A stretch of DNA of 61,534 nucleotides from CAZVEE01 sp964625525 (GTDB lineage Bacteria; Pseudomonadota; Alphaproteobacteria; JAJFIK01): positions 1 to 61,534 of the forward strand of contig CAZVEE010000012.1 in the NCBI GenBank assembly GCA_964625525.1, in the 5' to 3' direction. The position numbers and the translations under genes are program-made. The notes under the pieces were generated by a model, which was given only the letters and a program-made list of their open reading frames with translations, was not told the DNA's origin and did no database searches. Positions 8,031-16,928 of this stretch are shown one piece after another; within the stretch, counting starts at the first letter, position 1, and each line of letters opens with the position of its first letter.

Positions 8031-8966
8031 ATGCACACGATCCTGTTCAGCCATCCCGCATGCCTGGGCCACGAAACCCCGCCAGGCCATCCCGAAAGCG
8101 TGGACCGCCTGCGCGCTGTCCTCTCGGCGCTGGAGAGCGAAGACTTCTTTTATCTCCACCGGGAAGAGGCGCCGGAGGCGACGCGCGAGCATCTCGTGCG
8201 CGCCCATTACGCGCCTTATGTGGATGCCATCCTGGCCATGGTGCCCGAGGAGGGTGAGGACTGGGTCTATATCGATCCGGACACGGCGCTGGCGCCAGGT
8301 TCGCGTGAGGCCATGCTGCGCGCTGCCGGGGCGGCCGTGGCAGCGGTCGATGCGGTTGCCGAAGGGCGCACCCGCAATGCCTTTTGCGCCGTCCGCCCGC
8401 CCGGCCATCACGCTACGCCGGGCCAGGCCATGGGCTTTTGTTTTTTCAACAATGTGGCGGTCGGAGCCCATCACGCCCGCGCCGCCCACGGCTTTCAGCG
8501 CGTGGCGGTGGTGGATTTCGATGTCCATCACGGCAATGGCACCCAGGATATCTTTTGGTCCGATCCGGATCTCTTCTATGCCTCGACCCATCAAGGTCCC
8601 CTGTTCCCTGGGACGGGCCTGCCAAAGGAGCGCGGCACGGCCAATAATGTGCTGAATCTGATGATGGCGGCAGGGACCGGCCCCGTGGAGTTCCGCCAGG
8701 CGGTGGACGACCGGTTGTTGCCGGCCCTTGATGCTTTTGCGCCGGATTTTCTGTTCATCTCCGCCGGCTTTGACGCCCATCGCCGGGATCCGCTGGCACA
8801 CTTCAATCTGGGGGATGTGGACTTTGCCTGGATCACGCGCGAACTGATGGCGGTGGCGGACGCCCATTGCGGGGGGCGCGTTGTTTCCACCCTGGAGGGC
8901 GGGTATGACCTGCAGGCATTGGCGTCGAGCACGGCGGCGCATGTGCGCGCGCTGATGGGGGCGTGA
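8031..8966 (+). CDS. Histone-deacetylase-family amidohydrolase (canonical active site)
   Basis: This 311-residue protein has every motif of the zinc-dependent HDAC/acetylpolyamine-amidohydrolase family: RPPGHHA (residues 122-128), VDFDVHHGNGTQ (161-172, ligands Asp164 and His166), SAGFDAHRRDPL (ligand Asp248) and EGGYDL (Tyr loop). Bacterial members deacetylate small amides or acetyl-lysine. The ATG at 8031 gives an N-terminus that starts directly in the fold (MHTILFSHPACLGH). It stands upstream of the phosphatase and xseB genes, an order common in alphaproteobacteria. Compare the degenerate paralogue at 1153-2157. Confidence 0.93.
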   Translation: MHTILFSHPACLGHETPPGHPESVDRLRAVLSALESEDFFYLHREEAPEATREHLVRAHYAPYVDAILAMVPEEGEDWVYIDPDTALAPGSREAMLRAAGAAVAAVDAVAEGRTRNAFCAVRPPGHHATPGQAMGFCFFNNVAVGAHHARAAHGFQRVAVVDFDVHHGNGTQDIFWSDPDLFYASTHQGPLFPGTGLPKERGTANNVLNLMMAAGTGPVEFRQAVDDRLLPALDAFAPDFLFISAGFDAHRRDPLAHFNLGDVDFAWITRELMAVADAHCGGRVVSTLEGGYDLQALASSTAAHVRALMGA

Positions 8967-9040
8967 GGGGACGCGGTTTCCGATCCGTTTAGGATCATGG
9001 GCTAAGCGCTGGGTAAGACATCCGCTTCGCCGGGAGCGGG

Positions 9041-9811
9041 ATGGGCGCGCAGGGATTGAAAAGCATGAGCACCGAGGCGGTAGATCCTGTCCTGCGGCAA
9101 GGCGGGGCGGATGACGCGGGCGGCGGCGCAAGCCCCGCGGCCGACGCGCAGACGGGCCCACGCCGGCGTTTCGGCTTTCGGCGCGGGCATCGCATTCGCA
9201 CGTTTCTGCTCTCCAAAATCACCGGTGCGGGCCGCACCCGGCCCGGTGAGATCATCATTGTCCGCCATGGCCGCCCGTCGCTGGCCCGCGAAGGCTGGAT
9301 CAATGCCCGCGAATGGGACGACTGGTGGGCCCGGTACAACGAGTCCGGCCTGCGCGACGATCAACTCCCGCCAGAACCCCTGCTGGCCCATGCGCGCCTC
9401 GCCACGCATTTGTTCGCAAGCCCCTTGCGCCGGGCGGTGGAGACGGCCGAACACGCCATGGAAGGGCGGCCCTTCGTGACCGATCCCATGTTCGTGGAAG
9501 CGCCGTTGCCGGCGCCGCCCCTGCCGGACTGGCTGCGCCTGCCCACCGCTATGTGGGGCGGCATCGCGCGCTTTACCTGGTATGCTGGCTATTCCGGCGG
9601 CGGCGAATCCCACAGAATGGCGCGACGTCGGGCGAAGCAGGCCGCGAACCGTTTGATCGAGGCGGCTTCCGATGGCGGCACGGTCATGCTGTGTGCCCAT
9701 GGCTGGTTCAATCGCATGATCAAGGCCCGGCTGATCAAGCGCTGGTGGTTCTGCGCCTATGACGGCGGCGACAATTACTGGGCTTGGCGCCGGTTCTTGC
9801 CGCCGCGGTAA
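9041..9811 (+). CDS. Histidine phosphatase (phosphoglycerate-mutase-like) family protein
   Basis: This 256-residue protein carries the phospho-His motif IIIVRHGRP (Arg75-His76-Gly77), a central SPLRRAVETAE segment with the second active-site Arg, and the late His in VMLCAHGWFNRM. It is preceded by about 65 basic, Ala/Gly-rich residues. An alternative ATG at 9065 would shorten it by 8 residues; the upstream ATG has GGGAGCGGG close before it. The substrate is unknown. It lies between the HDAC-family gene and xseB on the same strand. Confidence 0.82.
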   Translation: MGAQGLKSMSTEAVDPVLRQGGADDAGGGASPAADAQTGPRRRFGFRRGHRIRTFLLSKITGAGRTRPGEIIIVRHGRPSLAREGWINAREWDDWWARYNESGLRDDQLPPEPLLAHARLATHLFASPLRRAVETAEHAMEGRPFVTDPMFVEAPLPAPPLPDWLRLPTAMWGGIARFTWYAGYSGGGESHRMARRRAKQAANRLIEAASDGGTVMLCAHGWFNRMIKARLIKRWWFCAYDGGDNYWAWRRFLPPR

Positions 9812-9872
9812 GGCCTTCTCGCCCAAACGCCCGCTGGCCTTGGCGCCTCCTCGCGCAGACAAGGATCCCTCC

Positions 9873-10154
9873 ATGGTGAAAACGTCCCATCAATCTTCGG
9901 CTGATACGGTGTCTGACGGGGCGGAGTCCCTGGAGGCGTTGAGTTTCGAACAGGCGCTGAGCGAACTGGAATCCATCGTCGCGCGCCTTGAGGACGGGAC
10001 GGTGGATCTGGAGAACTCCATCGCGCTCTATGAGCGCGGCACCCGCCTGAAGGCTCATTGCGAGGCCAAGCTCAAAGCCGCCCAGACCCGCATCGACAAG
10101 ATCGTCACCCGGGAAACGGGCGAGATCGCCGCTGAACCGGCCGATCTGCCCTGA
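9873..10154 (+). CDS. xseB: Exodeoxyribonuclease VII small subunit
   Basis: This 93-residue protein is the regulatory small subunit of exonuclease VII, which degrades single-stranded DNA to oligonucleotides with XseA. The diagnostic core LSFEQALSELESIVARLEDG (residues 23-42), then LENSIALYERG and the helix with CEAKL, is intact. The ATG at 9873 gives the usual length; the longer frame upstream overlaps the phosphatase gene. It sits immediately upstream of the polyprenyl synthetase gene, as in many alphaproteobacteria. xseA is not in this window. Confidence 0.95.
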   Translation: MVKTSHQSSADTVSDGAESLEALSFEQALSELESIVARLEDGTVDLENSIALYERGTRLKAHCEAKLKAAQTRIDKIVTRETGEIAAEPADLP

Positions 10155-10203
10155 TCTCCCCGCCATCGCGTGTCCGCACGCGCCAGTCAAGGAAGCCTGC
10201 CCG

Positions 10204-11088
10204 ATGGGACATCTGGCCAGCCTGCCGCTCGAGTCTGAACTCTCCCGCATCGCCCGCGCCATCGACGATACGTTGATGAGCATTTTGCCCACCCCCCAGG
10301 GCGCCGAGATGCGTCTTTTGGAAGCCATGCGCTACGCGGCGCTTGCGGACAGCAAACGCCTGCGCGGTTTTTTGGCGGTGCAGAGCGGGCGTCTGTTCGG
10401 CATGGATGAACGGGCCATGCTGCGCGTGGCGGCGGCGTTAGAGTGTTTGCACACCTATGCTCTGGTGCATGACGACCTGCCGGCCATCGACGATGAAGAC
10501 GAGCGGCGCGGCCAGCCCGCCACCCACAAGGCCTATGATGAGGCCACCGCCATTCTGGCCGGTGACGCTTTGGTCACATTGAGCTTTGCCGTGTTGGCGA
10601 GCCCCCACACCTGCCCTGACCCGTTCGGCCGCTGTGCGCTCGTGACCCGGGCGGCCGAGGCGGTCGGCCATGCGGGGATGGTCGGTGGGCAGATGATCCA
10701 CTTGTCTTATGCCGACGAGGGGATCGATATCGGCACGTTGACACGCCTGCAGCGCATGAAAACCGGATCGCTGATTGCCTTTGCCTGTGAGGCCGGGCCG
10801 TTGATGGCGCGGGCAAGCGAGGAACTGCTCCATGCGATGAGCGGCTATGCCCATGATTTGGGTCTCGCCTTTCAGATAAGGCATGACATCCGGCGCGAGA
10901 GCGCCACGCGTGAAGAATCGTCACGCGCGAGTTTTGCGTCTATCATGGGGATGGACCGGGCCCAAGATCAGGCCGAGCTTCTGGCCCGCCAGGCGGTTCG
11001 TCACCTTGATTTGTTCGATGAAAAGGCCGACCCTCTGCGCCACGCTGCGGATTTCGTGGTAAAACCCGGTCCGGAACGTGGTGCGTGA
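10204..11088 (+). CDS. IspA-like polyprenyl synthetase with degenerate second Asp-rich motif
   Basis: This 294-residue protein sits where farnesyl diphosphate synthase (ispA) is expected, between xseB and dxs. The first Asp-rich motif is intact (HDDLPAIDDEDERRG, about residues 89-103), as are TAILAGDALVTLSF and MKTGSLIAFACEAG. The second motif, DDxxD in active enzymes, reads HDIRR (227-231). The segment after it is about 10 residues shorter than in E. coli IspA and lacks the GD and LGK elements. The GGKRLRP motif is ADSKRLRG (48-55). The frame is intact, so this is a diverged protein rather than a frameshift. Catalysis may be lost, altered or dependent on a partner; a second synthase elsewhere would then be expected. 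Confidence 0.8.
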   Translation: MGHLASLPLESELSRIARAIDDTLMSILPTPQGAEMRLLEAMRYAALADSKRLRGFLAVQSGRLFGMDERAMLRVAAALECLHTYALVHDDLPAIDDEDERRGQPATHKAYDEATAILAGDALVTLSFAVLASPHTCPDPFGRCALVTRAAEAVGHAGMVGGQMIHLSYADEGIDIGTLTRLQRMKTGSLIAFACEAGPLMARASEELLHAMSGYAHDLGLAFQIRHDIRRESATREESSRASFASIMGMDRAQDQAELLARQAVRHLDLFDEKADPLRHAADFVVKPGPERGA

Positions 11089-11284
11089 CCGGCCACACCG
11101 AAGCGGAAAACCCGCCTCACTGACATGATGGCCCATCCCAATGATGGGACCGCCGGTTTGCACCCCTGAACGCCCCGCCACGCCCTAAGGTTCACATGAA
11201 CACAGGGTTCCCCGCGGGCAGCACGCATTCTGGCCGTTGTCCGGATATTTTTCCGCCGGCAACCATCATTGAGGAGGGTGTTCC

Positions 11285-13228
11285 TTGGCCGACCGCATTA
11301 ACACCGCGCATCTTGGCAAGACGCCGCTGCTGGACACGGTCACCGAGCCGCGCGACACACGTGAGTTCTCTGTCGATCAATTGCGTCAGCTCGCCGACGA
11401 GCTGCGCGCCGAAACGGTGGACGCGGTGTCCGTCACCGGCGGCCATCTGGGCGCCGGCCTCGGGGTGGTGGAACTGACCGTGGCGCTGCATCATATTTTC
11501 AACACGCCGGATGACCGGCTGATCTGGGATGTGGGCCACCAGTGTTATCCGCACAAAATCCTCACCGGGCGTCGCGATCGCATTCGCACATTGCGTCAGG
11601 GCGGGGGCCTGTCGGGCTTCACCAAGCGTGCGGAAAGCGACTACGACCCCTTCGGCGCGGCGCACTCCTCCACCTCGATTTCCGCTGGTCTGGGCATGGC
11701 GGTGGCGCGCGACCTGTCCGGCGGTGACATCCATGTGATCTCGGTGATCGGCGACGGGGCCATGAGCGCCGGTATGGCCTATGAGGCCATGAATAATGCT
11801 GGCCACTTGAAGTCACGCCTGCTCGTCATCCTCAACGACAATGAAATGTCCATCGCCCCGCCAGTGGGGGCCATGAGCGCTTATCTGGCGCGGCTCCTGT
11901 CCTCCAGCACGTATCAAAGCGTGCGCAGCCTGGCCAAGCATGTGGCCGAGAAGCTGCCCAAGCCGCTGGAAGAAACCGCGCGGCGCATGGAGGAATATGC
12001 CAAGGGGATCATCGCCGGCGGCACCTTGTTTGAGGAATTGGGCTTCACCTATATCGGTCCGATCGACGGGCACAATATGGATCACCTGATCCCGGTGCTG
12101 ACGAATATCCGCGACACGGATGGCGGTCCAATTTTGCTGCATGTGATCACCCAGAAGGGCAAGGGCTATGCACCGGCCGAAAGCTCTTCGGACAAATATC
12201 ACGGCGTCGCCAAATTCGACGTGGAAACCGGCCAGCAGCACAAGCCCAAGGCCAATGCTCCGGCCCTGACTAAAGTCTTCGGCCAAAGCCTGGTGGCCCA
12301 TGCGCGCAACGATGACAAGATCGTTGCCATCACCGGTGCCATGCCCTCGGGCACGGGCGTCAACATCTTCGCCGATGCCTTCCCCGAGCGCTCCTTCGAT
12401 GTGGGCATCGCGGAGCAACATGCGGTGACGTTCGCCGGTGGTCTGGCGACAGAAGGGTACAAGCCCTTCGCCTGCATCTATTCCACGTTCCTGCAACGGG
12501 CTTATGATCAGGTGGTGCACGACATCGCCATCCAGCGTTTGCCCGTGCGCTTCATCCTCGACCGTGCCGGCTTGGTGGGGGCGGACGGTCCGACCCATGC
12601 GGGCGCCTTCGACATCGGTTATCTCGGTGCACTGCCGGGCTTCGTGCTCATGGCTTCTGCCGATGAGGCAGAGTTGATGCATATGGTGGCGACCGCCGTC
12701 GCCATCGACGATCGTCCGTCCGCGTTGCGTTATCCGCGTGGCGAAGGGATCGGCGTGGAGATGCCTGAACAGGGCACCCCGCTCGAAATCGGCAAGGGCC
12801 GGATGATCCAGGAAGGCAGTACCGTTGCGATCCTTAGCTATGGCGGGCGTCTGCAGGAAGTGCGCGCGGCCGCGCAGGAGCTGGAAGCCCAGCATGGCCT
12901 GCGTGTGACCATCGCCGATGCGCGCTTTGCCAAGCCCCTTGACGCGGAGCTGATCAAGACGCTGGCCACCAATCACGAAGTTCTGGTGACCATCGAGGAA
13001 GGCTCCATCGGCGGGTTCGGATCCTTTGTGTTGCATCATCTGGCGACGGAAGGCTTGCTCGACCGCGGCCTGAAAGTGCGGCCCATGGTGTTGCCCGATA
13101 TCTTTATCGATCAGGACAAGCCGGCCGCCATGTACGACGTGGCGCGCCTCAATGCGCCTCACATTGTGGAAACGGTGCTCGCCGCCGTAGGAACGGCCCA
13201 TGGCGAGGCGTCCGCGAAACGCGCCTGA
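11285..13228 (+). CDS. dxs: 1-deoxy-D-xylulose-5-phosphate synthase
   Basis: This 647-residue enzyme uses thiamine diphosphate to condense pyruvate and glyceraldehyde-3-phosphate, the first step of the MEP isoprenoid pathway. Visible motifs include GGHLGAGLGVVELT, DVGHQCYPHKILTGR, the cofactor motif GDGAMSAGMAYEAMNN, and AEQHAVTFAGGLA with the catalytic Glu. It starts with TTG at 11285, supported by GAGGAGG a few bases upstream and by the normal length. The 3' end overlaps tlyA by 29 bases. It should be soluble and cytoplasmic. Confidence 0.97.
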   Translation: MADRINTAHLGKTPLLDTVTEPRDTREFSVDQLRQLADELRAETVDAVSVTGGHLGAGLGVVELTVALHHIFNTPDDRLIWDVGHQCYPHKILTGRRDRIRTLRQGGGLSGFTKRAESDYDPFGAAHSSTSISAGLGMAVARDLSGGDIHVISVIGDGAMSAGMAYEAMNNAGHLKSRLLVILNDNEMSIAPPVGAMSAYLARLLSSSTYQSVRSLAKHVAEKLPKPLEETARRMEEYAKGIIAGGTLFEELGFTYIGPIDGHNMDHLIPVLTNIRDTDGGPILLHVITQKGKGYAPAESSSDKYHGVAKFDVETGQQHKPKANAPALTKVFGQSLVAHARNDDKIVAITGAMPSGTGVNIFADAFPERSFDVGIAEQHAVTFAGGLATEGYKPFACIYSTFLQRAYDQVVHDIAIQRLPVRFILDRAGLVGADGPTHAGAFDIGYLGALPGFVLMASADEAELMHMVATAVAIDDRPSALRYPRGEGIGVEMPEQGTPLEIGKGRMIQEGSTVAILSYGGRLQEVRAAAQELEAQHGLRVTIADARFAKPLDAELIKTLATNHEVLVTIEEGSIGGFGSFVLHHLATEGLLDRGLKVRPMVLPDIFIDQDKPAAMYDVARLNAPHIVETVLAAVGTAHGEASAKRA

Positions 13229-13997
13229 TCCAGATGCGCGGGGCGGGGCGGCGGTGCCGCCTCGCCAGCGTGCCGATGTCTGGCTAACCGAACGGGGCTT
13301 GATGCCGAGCCGGGCCCGGGCCCGCGCGGAAATCGAAGCCGGCGCCGTCCTTCTGGACGGCGTTGTGCTGTCAAAGCCAGGGCAATTGCTGACGCCTGAT
13401 GCGGCTGTGACTGTTCAATCCACGGCTAATCCTTATGTTTCGCGCGGTGGCTTGAAGCTCGCCCACGGGCTTAACGCATTCGCGCTTTCTGCCGATGGCC
13501 TCATTGCGCTTGATCTTGGGGCTTCCACGGGCGGATTTACCCAAGTCCTGCGCGAGGCTGGTGCGGCCCGAGTTTACGCCGTTGATGTGGGACACGGACA
13601 ATTGCATGAAAGCCTGCGGGCGGATGCCGGCGTGGTCGTCCTTGAAGGGGTCAACGCCCGTGCCTTGACCGCTGAGCATATCCCCGAGGCCCCGGATCTG
13701 ATCGTCAGTGATGTGAGTTTCATCTCGCTCAAACTCGCCTTGCCGCCGGCTTTGGCACTGGCCGCGCCGGGCGCCCGGTTGGTGGCGCTCATCAAGCCAC
13801 AATTTGAAGCGGGCCGGGCCCAGGTGGGCAAAGGGGGCGTGGTGCGTGATCGCGCCATCCGCCAAGCCGTGTGTGATGACATCGCCCGCTGGCTCGACGA
13901 GGATCAGGGCTGGACCATTGACGGGCTTATCCCCAGTCCCATTCCGGGGCCGGATGGAAACGAGGAGTTTCTCATTGCCGCGCACCGTTCGCCCTAG
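13200..13997 (+). CDS. tlyA: TlyA-family rRNA 2'-O-methyltransferase
   Basis: This 265-residue protein has an N-terminal S4 RNA-binding domain (about residues 25-85, ending YVSRGGLKL) and a FtsJ-like methyltransferase domain. The SAM motif is ALDLGASTGGFTQVL; DVSFISLK and LIKPQFEAG carry the conserved tetrad residues. TlyA enzymes 2'-O-methylate cytidines in 16S and/or 23S rRNA. The ATG lies inside the last codons of dxs. The gene ends inside the next methyltransferase gene, so dxs, tlyA and that gene are translationally linked. Confidence 0.93.
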   Translation: MARRPRNAPDPDARGGAAVPPRQRADVWLTERGLMPSRARARAEIEAGAVLLDGVVLSKPGQLLTPDAAVTVQSTANPYVSRGGLKLAHGLNAFALSADGLIALDLGASTGGFTQVLREAGAARVYAVDVGHGQLHESLRADAGVVVLEGVNARALTAEHIPEAPDLIVSDVSFISLKLALPPALALAAPGARLVALIKPQFEAGRAQVGKGGVVRDRAIRQAVCDDIARWLDEDQGWTIDGLIPSPIPGPDGNEEFLIAAHRSP

Positions 13998-15261
13998 ATC
14001 TGCCCGCCGTCCACGCCGCGCTGAGGTGCCGGCGGTTGCGTTTGAGGGGCAGGTGACCAGCGTCGGCGCCCAGGGCGACGGCCTGATACCGGGGGCGCAG
14101 GGTCCTATCTATGTGCCCTTTACGGTGCCAGGAGATCGGGTGAGCGGCACGCGGCGGGGAGAGCGGGCTGAGGCCGTCACGCTGCTCGCGGAGGGTCCCG
14201 CGCGTGTGCCGCCACCGTGTCCGGTTTTCGGGGCCTGCGGCGGCTGCGCGCTCCAGCATATGGAAACGACCGCGCTCGCCGCGTGGAAACGGGACCACGT
14301 TGCCATGAGCCTGGCCGCGCGCGGGTTCGTCGATCCTCCGGTTGCGGAGATCGTGACCATGCCGCGTGCGAGCCGGCGCCGCGTGACCCTGCGCTGGAGC
14401 CGGAGCAAGCGCGAGACGGTGCTGGGGTTTCACGCCCGTCGCTCCCATGCGCTGGTGCCGGCGACGGGCTGTCTCATTGTCACCGAGGCGATCGCGCGCG
14501 CCTGGGATGGGCTGACGGCGTTGGTGGGCGAAGCGGGTGCGGGCGGGGCGCTGCATGTGCTCGACAGCGACACCGGCCTTGATATCGATTTGCGTCCGGA
14601 TGACCCCTTGGATGCCGCTGCGGAACAGCGGGCCATCGCCGCTGCTGGGGCGCTCGACGCGGCGCGGCTCAGCCATGCCGGTGAAATCCTGATCCAGTGG
14701 CGCGCACCGGACGTGGCCATGGGCGCGGCCCGCGTGATGCCTGCCCCCGGCGGCTTCCTCCAGCCGAGCCGCGAGGGCCAGGCCGCCTTAACCACCTTGG
14801 TCCTGGACGGCCTCGGGCCCGGTGACGGCGCGGTCGCCGATCTTTACGCCGGGTGCGGCACCTTTGCCCTGGCCCTCAGTGCCACCCGGCCGGTCCATGC
14901 GGTTGAAAACGACCCGGCCGCGCTCCAGGCGCTGGACCGGGCCGTGCGCGGCCTGCGCGGGCACAAAGCGCTCAGCCACGCCCGGCGTGACCTGGACGAG
15001 GCGCCGCTCAGCGTCAAGGAATTGTCCCGTTTCGACGGCCTTGTTTTGGATCCACCCCGCGCCGGGGCGGCCGCGCAAGCGGCCTTGATCGCGCGCAGCC
15101 CCGTGCGGCGCATTGCCGCCGTGTCTTGCAATCCGGCAACTTTTGCGCGCGATGCGCGGGCGCTGGTGGATGGGGGATATCGCCTCGAGCGCGTGACCCC
15201 GGTGGACCAGTTCATCTGGTCGCCCCATATTGAATGCGTCGGCGTGTTCTCGCGCCCGTAA
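13975..15261 (+). CDS. Class I RNA m5U methyltransferase (RumA/TrmA family) with Fe-S motif
   Basis: This 428-residue protein methylates C5 of uridine in RNA. An N-terminal TRAM-like domain is followed by an iron-sulfur motif CPVFGACGGC (Cys82, Cys88, Cys91). The C-terminal SAM domain has DLYAGCGTFALALS, LDPPRAGA and the catalytic Cys in AVSCNPATFARDA. I chose the TTG at 13975 because GAGGAG lies 7 bases upstream and it removes a long unlikely N-terminus. It overlaps tlyA by 23 bases. Whether the target is 23S rRNA or tRNA cannot be told. Confidence 0.9.
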   Translation: MPRTVRPRSARRPRRAEVPAVAFEGQVTSVGAQGDGLIPGAQGPIYVPFTVPGDRVSGTRRGERAEAVTLLAEGPARVPPPCPVFGACGGCALQHMETTALAAWKRDHVAMSLAARGFVDPPVAEIVTMPRASRRRVTLRWSRSKRETVLGFHARRSHALVPATGCLIVTEAIARAWDGLTALVGEAGAGGALHVLDSDTGLDIDLRPDDPLDAAAEQRAIAAAGALDAARLSHAGEILIQWRAPDVAMGAARVMPAPGGFLQPSREGQAALTTLVLDGLGPGDGAVADLYAGCGTFALALSATRPVHAVENDPAALQALDRAVRGLRGHKALSHARRDLDEAPLSVKELSRFDGLVLDPPRAGAAAQAALIARSPVRRIAAVSCNPATFARDARALVDGGYRLERVTPVDQFIWSPHIECVGVFSRP

Positions 15262-15275
15262 AGCGGAGAGGTTCC

Positions 15276-16325
15276 ATGGCTACGCTCCTCGACCGGGTCC
15301 AATACGGTATCGCCCAGACCGCGCGCATGGCGTGGTATGGTGGGCATTATCTGGCGCTTCACGGCATGACGGGCCCGCGCACGCCGCCGGGCGAGCCGCG
15401 CTTTGAGCCCAACGGCAAAGTGCCGGACCAGGCCGAGATCCTGCGCGTGCTGCGCGATCTGGTGCAACGGGACTGGGAGAATATCGAGCGGGGCCTCTAC
15501 GCCCGTCCGCATACGCTCGGTCTGCCGGACATGCCGGCCTTGCTGCGCGAATCGGTCCGTTTTGTCCGGGATGTGCCCACGGTAGACCGGCGCCGTATGG
15601 ACAAGGCCAATTCCGAGGTGTTCACCACGGATCGCAAGGGCCGCTATCCCCGCTATTATCTCCAGAATTTCCATTACCAGACGGACGGCTGGCTGTCGGA
15701 GGAGTCCGCGCGCCGCTATGACACGCAGGTCGAGGTGCTGTTCACCGGCATGGCCGATGTTATGCGCCGCATGGCCTTGGTCCCGCTCCGCGAAGCCCTT
15801 CAGGGCCGCGATCAACGCCAGGCCAGCTTGCTCGACGTGGCCACGGGCACCGGCCGGTTCCTCACCTTTGTGAAGGACAATTACCCACGCCTAGGGGTAA
15901 ACGCCCTTGATTTGTCGGCAGAGTATCTGGCGGTGGCGCGGGAAAACCTGGCGCCCTGGGGCGGGGTGGAGTTCATCGAAGCGAACGCCGAAACCATGCC
16001 CGTTCATGACGCCAGTCAGGACGTGGTGACCTGCATCTATTTGTTCCATGAGCTGCCGCCGAAAATCCGTGCGGTCATCGCCCGCGAGATCACCCGCGTG
16101 CTGAAACCCGGCGGCACCTTCATCATGGTCGATTCCCTGCAACTGGGTGATGCGGAAGACTGGGACGGCATGCTGGAAGCCTTCCCCGTCTATTTCCACG
16201 AACCCTACTACACTAGCTATCTCACCGAAGATCTGTCTGCCCTGTTCGGCGACGCGGGGCTTGAGCCTGCCTGGTCCGATCACGGCTTCCTGTCCAAGCT
16301 CACCGTGTTCCACAAACCTGGGTGA
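15276..16325 (+). CDS. Class I SAM-dependent methyltransferase, substrate unknown
   Basis: This 349-residue protein has a methyltransferase domain from about residue 170, with motif I LLDVATGTGRFLTFV, NALDLSAEYL, VEFIEANAE and ITRVLKPGGTFIMVDS. The roughly 160-residue N-terminal part contains RYPRYYLQNFHYQTDGWLS, typical of an uncharacterised family found in alphaproteobacteria and algae. It follows the RNA methyltransferase by 14 bases with GCGGAGAGG before the ATG, so it is likely the last gene of the long plus-strand run. A lipid or small-molecule substrate is possible. Confidence 0.82.
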   Translation: MATLLDRVQYGIAQTARMAWYGGHYLALHGMTGPRTPPGEPRFEPNGKVPDQAEILRVLRDLVQRDWENIERGLYARPHTLGLPDMPALLRESVRFVRDVPTVDRRRMDKANSEVFTTDRKGRYPRYYLQNFHYQTDGWLSEESARRYDTQVEVLFTGMADVMRRMALVPLREALQGRDQRQASLLDVATGTGRFLTFVKDNYPRLGVNALDLSAEYLAVARENLAPWGGVEFIEANAETMPVHDASQDVVTCIYLFHELPPKIRAVIAREITRVLKPGGTFIMVDSLQLGDAEDWDGMLEAFPVYFHEPYYTSYLTEDLSALFGDAGLEPAWSDHGFLSKLTVFHKPG

Positions 16326-16332
16326 GGGGGCT

Positions 16333-16890
16333 TCACCCCCATAATCCGCGGGCTTTGCGCAGGCGCAGCCGCATATCGGTGATGAGGAAGTCCGGATCCA
16401 CGTTCAGGATGCCAAGGCGCAGGCGGATGAGATCCAGTTCTTCAAGCCGCCAGGCCATGATCTGGAACGTGCGCGACAGGGTGAGATCGCTCTGGGGGTC
16501 GATGACGACTTCCAGGGAATGGGATGTCAGGACCACGATCTCCGGCGGGAGCAGCGCCACGTCCTCGTCCCTCTCGTCGTCGTCTTCATCGAGGCTCGGG
16601 TCGTAATAGTCGATCTCCTCGATTTCTTCCCACGGGATGAGCCCCAGACCATCAAGGTAGAGGCCGCGATCCGCGACAATCACCTGCGGGCGGTCATTGT
16701 GCAGTGCCGGCAGGTGATAGCCGGAAAAGGCCATGGGCACGAGGCTGAGCAGCATCAACACCACGTCCTCGCGGATGAACCCGTAAAGGATGAGGACAAA
16801 CGCCAGAATCCCCGCCCCATAGACGATGGGCCGGCCAATACCGTCATTGAAGAAAATGCGCAGCGGCTCCTTGCCGGTCTCCGGCGCCAT
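16333..16890 (-). CDS. Membrane-anchored protein with PH-like domain, unknown function
   Basis: This 185-residue protein has two close transmembrane helices (PIVYGAGILAFVLILYGF, then VVLMLLSLVPMAFSGYHL). A cytoplasmic beta-rich region follows (VIVADRGLYLDGLGLIPWEEIEEIDYY), resembling bacterial PH-like domains of the STM3941 type. A strongly acidic insert (DEDDDERDEDV) interrupts it. I chose the ATG at 16890 because GAGGG lies upstream; an ATG at 16917 is possible. It ends 7 bases from the convergent methyltransferase gene. I do not recognise a specific function. Confidence 0.7.
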   Translation of the reverse strand: MAPETGKEPLRIFFNDGIGRPIVYGAGILAFVLILYGFIREDVVLMLLSLVPMAFSGYHLPALHNDRPQVIVADRGLYLDGLGLIPWEEIEEIDYYDPSLDEDDDERDEDVALLPPEIVVLTSHSLEVVIDPQSDLTLSRTFQIMAWRLEELDLIRLRLGILNVDPDFLITDMRLRLRKARGLWG

Positions 16891-16928
16891 GCCCGTCGCC
16901 CTCAGATCCAATCCCAAAGCCTATTGTG

